Below the pieces are notes generated by a model. The model had not been told where the DNA came from and made no database searches. It worked only from the letters and a program-made list of their open reading frames with translations. Shown here piece after piece: positions 60,938 to 64,000 of a DNA stretch of 64,000 nucleotides. Source of the DNA: Myxococcales bacterium (GTDB lineage: Bacteria; Myxococcota_A; Polyangia; Polyangiales; Polyangiaceae); NCBI GenBank assembly GCA_016706225.1, contig JADJKB010000005.1:992001-1056000 (forward strand), written 5' to 3'. The first letter of the stretch is position 1. Each line of letters opens with the position of its first letter. Both the position numbers and the translations under genes were made by a program.

Positions 60938-60959
60938 TGCGTTGGTTGCTACGCAGCGC

Positions 60960-61151
60960 TCACTTGTCGCCGTCGGGAGTCTTGCCCACGGCCTTGCCCT
61001 TGTAGTGGCCGCAGGATGGGCACACGCGGTGCGAGACCATTGGGGCCGAGCAGTTGGGGCACGGCACGATGTTCGGCGCGGTCACCTTATCGTGATTGGC
61101 GCGGCGGGCATTTCGCTTGCTGGAAGTGTTACGTCGCTTCGGAACAGCCAC
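60960..61151 (-). CDS. rpmF: 50S ribosomal protein L32
   Basis: A 63-residue basic ribosomal protein, start GTG 61151, with AAGGAG overlapping the YceD stop (TAAGGAG), so translation is coupled. AVPKRRNTSSKRNARRANH is the standard N-terminus and the CPNC and CPSC pair forms a zinc ribbon. The C-terminal KTPDGDK is short and acidic. It is the second gene of the yceD-rpmF-fab operon. Confidence 0.96.
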   Translation of the reverse strand: MAVPKRRNTSSKRNARRANHDKVTAPNIVPCPNCSAPMVSHRVCPSCGHYKGKAVGKTPDGDK

Positions 61152-61163
61152 GGCAATAACTCC

Positions 61164-61796
61164 TTAATTCTTTCGCTCGCGTAGGCGCTCGGCGATCGCC
61201 GCGAGCGGTGCGAGCCGGGGGTCGACTCGCTCCCGAGGTTCCGCTTCCGGAGCCGGGGAGGGCGGAGCGATAGCGGGAGCCTCGCCGGTTGGCAAGTCCT
61301 TATGTGCGACCATGGGCAGCTCGAGCAGCAGAAACTCCCGGACAAATCCGTCGAGGACCACCTCTTCGCCGAAATAGCTGTCCTGTCCGGCGTCGGAGTC
61401 GCTGAGCTCGGGGTCGTCGTGCCAGCCCTTGTTCGACTTCTTTTTGTGCGTGGCGGTGGTGCCACCGGCCGGCTTCGGGCGCTCGCGGCGCCCGCGTTTT
61501 GGCCCGACGTCCGTCGGCCCGGGCGCCAGCATCAGGAAGATTTCGGACTGAAGCACGACCTCCACGGGGTCGAGAGTGCGCGCGTCGGGCAGCGTCACCG
61601 GGGCGGTGGCGCGTCCCTGCACCAGGACCTCCCGGCCGGTCTTCGTGACACGGACCTCGAGTCGGCCCGGGCCCGTCGCGGTCGCATCGGTCTCCGCCAG
61701 GGCGAGCGCGAGCCAGGCCTCATCGATGGGCCACTCGCGATCTTGCGGTTCTCGCTCGATGTCGGCGAGGGGAACGACGAAGGTCGGTCGGGTCAC
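61164..61796 (-). CDS. yceD: YceD/DUF177 family protein
   Basis: A 210-residue protein encoded directly before rpmF, the standard place for the YceD family, which is linked to 23S rRNA/L32 accumulation. The N-terminal part has the family pattern (TRPTFVVPLADIE, LEVRVTKTGREVLVQGRATAPVTLPDARTLDPVEVVL) and the later DSYFGEEVVLDGFVREFLLLELPMV block with a C-terminal ERVDPRLAPLAAIAERL. The usual Cys-containing motif (C-x-RCL) is replaced around ATAPVTLPDARTLDP. A Lys/Gly-rich insertion of about 30 residues near GKRGRRERPKPAGG is not usual. First gene of the operon; promoter in the 109-bp gap. Confidence 0.78.
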   Translation of the reverse strand: MTRPTFVVPLADIEREPQDREWPIDEAWLALALAETDATATGPGRLEVRVTKTGREVLVQGRATAPVTLPDARTLDPVEVVLQSEIFLMLAPGPTDVGPKRGRRERPKPAGGTTATHKKKSNKGWHDDPELSDSDAGQDSYFGEEVVLDGFVREFLLLELPMVAHKDLPTGEAPAIAPPSPAPEAEPRERVDPRLAPLAAIAERLRERKN

Positions 61797-61905
61797 AGCG
61801 GCGAAAGGTACACGACCTTCGGCTTTTGTCGACCGCCGGCCCCCGAGTCGAGGCGCGAGTCTGGGGCAGAACCAGGGTGGCGTGCCGTGGTAGCGTCCCT
61901 CCCCG

Positions 61906-63270
61906 ATGTGGTCGAGGCTCCGCGACGACGGCCGCGCGCGTCGATTGAGCCTCGCGCTCGCTGTCTACGCGCTCACGACGGGGGTGTTTTTCGCCTGCGC
62001 CGCCAGGCAAACGCTGACCGAGCACACCGCGTTCAACCACTTTGCGCTGCTGGCGGAGAGCTGGCTGAAGGGTCGCCTCGATCTCGGAGGTCCGCCGCCG
62101 CTCTACGCGCAGAACAACGACTTTGCCGAACACGCCGGCAAGTGGTTCATCGTTTTTCCGCCGTTCCCCGCGGTGCTCTTGCTGCCCTTGGTCAAGCTGG
62201 GGGGCAGCGCGGTCCGCGTTCAAGACGGACAGTTTTTCATCTGGCTGGCGGGGATCGCTCCGGCGGCGCTGTTCCTGGCGCTGGAAAAGCTGCGGCGCAT
62301 GGGCCTCACGGGTCGCGGCACCTGGACCAGCCTGACGTTGTCGTTCCTGTTTGCCTTCGGCAGTGTGTATTTCTTCACCGCCGAGCAAGGCACGGTCTGG
62401 TTCGCCGCGCACGTGGTCGGCGCTGCGATTGCCGCGTTGTACGTGCTCGTTGCCCTCGACGCGGAGCGGCCGATGCTCGCGGGGTTGTTGCTCGGCCTCG
62501 GCTTCTTGACGCGGGCGCCGCTGCTCTACGCGGCGCCATTGTTCTTGCTCGAGGCGCTGCGGGTCTCGAGCGGGTCGACCCAGCCCTCGGATGAGAGCGG
62601 TGGCCGCCTGCAGCGCTTCATCGGTCGCTGGCGCGCGCGCGTCGCCGGCGTCGACTGGCGTCGCTTCGCGGTGCTTGCGTTCTCGTTCGGCGCGCCACTC
62701 GCCTGTGTGCTGGCCGTCGCGGCCTGGTACAACCGTGCGCGCTTCGGCGACCCGTTCGAGTTCGGGTACCGCTACCTGACCGTGCTGTGGCGGCCGCGCA
62801 TGGAGAAGTGGGGGCTCTTCAACTTCCACTATCTGGGGAAGAACCTGGGTGTCGTGCTGACCAGCTTGCCGTGGATCGCCAAGGCGCCGGCAGATCCGCG
62901 CTTTCAGATCAACGCCCACGGGCTGGCGTTGTGGGTGACGACGCCGCTCTACCTCTGGCTCCTGTGGCCGAGAAAATGGTCGCGGGTGCACACGGCTCTC
63001 TTGGTGACGGCGCTCTTGTGCGCCGTGCCGACCTTGTTCTACCAGAATACCGGCTGGGTTCAGTTCGGCTACCGCTTCTCGAACGACTACTCCGTGTTCC
63101 TGTTCTGCTCGTTCGCGATTGGTGGTTTTCGGCTGGGCCCGCTGTTCTGGAGCACGGCGGTGTGGAGCATCGTGATCAACTGCTTCGGTGCGCTGACGTT
63201 CCAGCGACCGAAGTTCGCCAAGTACTACCACCAGGAAGGAACACAGACCGTGATGTACCAGCCGGACTGA
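61906..63270 (+). CDS. Polytopic membrane protein, possibly a GT-C-like glycosyltransferase
   Basis: A 454-residue protein starting at ATG 61906 with at least nine hydrophobic segments (for example LALAVYALTTGVFFACAA, GIAPAALFLALEKL, FLFAFGSVYFFTAEQG, VVGAAIAALYVLVALD, MLAGLLLGLGFLTRAPLLY, LAFSFGAPLACVLAVAAWYN). The first luminal loop has HFALLAESWLKGRLDL and DFAEHAGKWFIVFPPFPAV, and the final part has NTGWVQFGYRFSNDY, patterns seen in GT-C and DUF2142-like membrane glycosyltransferases, though no catalytic Asp motif is clear. It stands alone, divergent from yceD. Transferase function is inference. Confidence 0.7.
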   Translation: MWSRLRDDGRARRLSLALAVYALTTGVFFACAARQTLTEHTAFNHFALLAESWLKGRLDLGGPPPLYAQNNDFAEHAGKWFIVFPPFPAVLLLPLVKLGGSAVRVQDGQFFIWLAGIAPAALFLALEKLRRMGLTGRGTWTSLTLSFLFAFGSVYFFTAEQGTVWFAAHVVGAAIAALYVLVALDAERPMLAGLLLGLGFLTRAPLLYAAPLFLLEALRVSSGSTQPSDESGGRLQRFIGRWRARVAGVDWRRFAVLAFSFGAPLACVLAVAAWYNRARFGDPFEFGYRYLTVLWRPRMEKWGLFNFHYLGKNLGVVLTSLPWIAKAPADPRFQINAHGLALWVTTPLYLWLLWPRKWSRVHTALLVTALLCAVPTLFYQNTGWVQFGYRFSNDYSVFLFCSFAIGGFRLGPLFWSTAVWSIVINCFGALTFQRPKFAKYYHQEGTQTVMYQPD

Positions 63271-63343
63271 GCTCCGGCGCGGCCAGCCGTGGCCGCGCAG
63301 ACCGGCCCCGCTCCGATGTGAACTGTGGCACCATGCCGCGGCG

Positions 63344-63916
63344 ATGCGGAGCGACGAGGAGCTGATGGCCGCCTACGTGGCGGGTGACTCGGCGGCGTTC
63401 CGTGAGCTGTTCGCGCGCCTCGCGCCGACGCTGTTTCGTGTGCTGCGCCGCCAGCTCGCGACGGAGGCGGACGCGACGGATCTCTTGCAGCTGACCTTTC
63501 TGCATCTGCACCGAGCCCGTAACGACTTCCGCCCGGATGCCCGCCTCAAGCCGTGGCTCTACACCATTGCGTACAACCTGAAGCGCGAGCACTTCCGACG
63601 TGCCAAGCGCCGACCCGAGGCTCCGCTCGAGCTGGACGGAAGATCGGATCCCGCGGTGGGGCCCACGGGTCACGACCGCGCGGACGCCGCACAGGCCGTG
63701 CGTTTGGCGCTGGCGCAGCTGCCCGAGAGCCAGGCGGAGGTGATCGTGCTGCACTGGCTCGAGGGGCTCTCATTTCCGGAGGTGGCGGAGGCGCTCGGGG
63801 TGACGGTCTCGGCCGTCAAAGTCCGGGCGCACCGCGGATACGCCGGGATGCGCAAGATCCTGGGCGAGAGCGGCGGTAACTCCGAGCCGGGCTCCGGCAT
63901 AGGCCAGGATCAGTAG
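63344..63916 (+). CDS. ECF-type RNA polymerase sigma factor
   Basis: A 190-residue sigma-70 family protein. Region 2 is LMAAYVAGDSAAFRELFARL through DATDLLQLTFLHLHRARNDF and LKPWLYTIAYNLKREHFRRAKRR; region 4 is LAQLPESQAEVIVLHWLEGLSFPEVAEALGVTVSAVKVRAHRGYAGMRKIL with a helix-turn-helix. There is no region 1 or 3, which is the ECF layout. The Ser/Gly-rich tail of about 15 residues follows. Its stop overlaps the next start (TAGTG), where a probable anti-sigma factor begins, so the pair is coupled. Confidence 0.9.
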   Translation: MRSDEELMAAYVAGDSAAFRELFARLAPTLFRVLRRQLATEADATDLLQLTFLHLHRARNDFRPDARLKPWLYTIAYNLKREHFRRAKRRPEAPLELDGRSDPAVGPTGHDRADAAQAVRLALAQLPESQAEVIVLHWLEGLSFPEVAEALGVTVSAVKVRAHRGYAGMRKILGESGGNSEPGSGIGQDQ

Positions 63917-64000
63917 TGTCCGACTGCACCGACCTCAGAAACGCCCTGAGAGAGGGCCAGCCGCTCGGCGACGAGCTGGGCGGACATGCGGAGCGCTGCG
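63916..64000 (+). CDS. Probable anti-sigma factor, N-terminal fragment
   Basis: Starts at GTG 63916, overlapping the sigma stop by one base, and runs off the window after 28 codons. Visible sequence: an N-terminal SDCTDLRNALREGQPLGDEL helix, then GGHAERC. The HAERC end fits the start of a zinc-finger anti-sigma (HxxxCxxC) motif, in which the His and Cys bind zinc, and the gene's position directly after an ECF sigma agrees. The remainder, including any membrane segment, is outside the window. Confidence 0.6.
   Translation, partial: MSDCTDLRNALREGQPLGDELGGHAERC

Noticed and set aside
1..64000. Mobile elements, prophage or restriction/defence islands
   Set aside because: No transposase, integrase, terminal repeats or composition shift; gene order looks like stable chromosome.

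Overview
This is a high-GC (roughly two-thirds G+C by eye), densely coded chromosomal window from a Gram-negative bacterium. The gene content points to the Myxococcota, probably the Polyangia/Sorangium side: many Ala/Gly-rich lipoproteins, an IgGFc-binding-type lipoprotein, FHA/sigma-54 and FHA/CpaF-like regulators, kinase-TPR giants, GspN, and stand-alone Roadblock and GspE-N proteins. BamA with POTRA repeats shows an outer membrane. I see no tRNA, rRNA, CRISPR array, transposase or prophage, and base composition is even throughout, so this looks like native chromosome. The assignment to Myxococcota is inference from gene style, not from a marker tree.

Layout. 1-9.2 kb: end of a type II secretion gene (gspN), a zincin-like lipoprotein, an unknown lipoprotein, a 1774-residue kinase-like/TPR protein, an FtsB/DivIC-like division protein and an orphan GspE-N protein. 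9.2-13.6 kb: parC-parE (topoisomerase IV) ending in a strong hairpin. 13.8-17.3 kb: IgGFc-type lipoprotein, HAD phosphatase-like protein, BtpA-family protein. 17.4-21.1 kb: methylmalonyl-CoA module (mutase, MeaB chaperone and a convergent epimerase). 21-25.1 kb: outer-membrane protein, a full-length aconitase homologue that has lost its iron-sulfur ligands, a Roadblock protein and aroQ. 25.2-28 kb: accB-accC and a second meaB. 28.5-39.4 kb: a catabolic cluster with a short YgfK-like Fe-S protein on the plus strand facing a six-gene minus-strand operon (threonine-synthase-like and TrpB-like PLP enzymes, a fused XdhD-type molybdenum hydroxylase, an SsnA-type amidohydrolase, an M20 carbamoylase and a nitrilase-superfamily amidase). 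39.4-46.3 kb: nth, gyrA, a small membrane protein and bamA. 46.4-54.2 kb: regulatory and accessory genes, including FHA/sigma-54, nitrilase, MerR-TPR and FHA plus a dead CpaF-like ATPase. 54.2-61.8 kb: a long housekeeping operon, yceD-rpmF-fabH-fabD-fabG-acpP-fabF-nrdR-ribD-def. 61.9-64 kb: a polytopic membrane protein and an ECF sigma/anti-sigma pair cut by the window end.

How the genes work together. Mutase, epimerase and two MeaB proteins form the propionate/methylmalonyl-CoA interconversion route, while AccB/AccC and the fab operon supply malonyl-CoA and extend fatty acids; both pathways would feed polyketide and lipid synthesis in a myxobacterium. The 28.5-39.4 kb cluster resembles the E. 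coli ygfK-ssnA-ygfM-xdhD region and the purine/urate clusters of gut anaerobes. I infer that it oxidises or reduces a purine-like heterocycle, opens it and removes carbamoyl groups, and that PLP enzymes then deaminate the resulting amino acid. The FAD subunit and the ring-opening hydantoinase are not in the window.

The strongest candidates for something not well described are the heterocycle cluster with its truncated YgfK, the de-activated aconitase, and the FHA protein fused to an ATPase fold without a Walker A lysine. A fourth is the kinase-like/TPR protein with a small helical N-terminal domain and altered catalytic residues.
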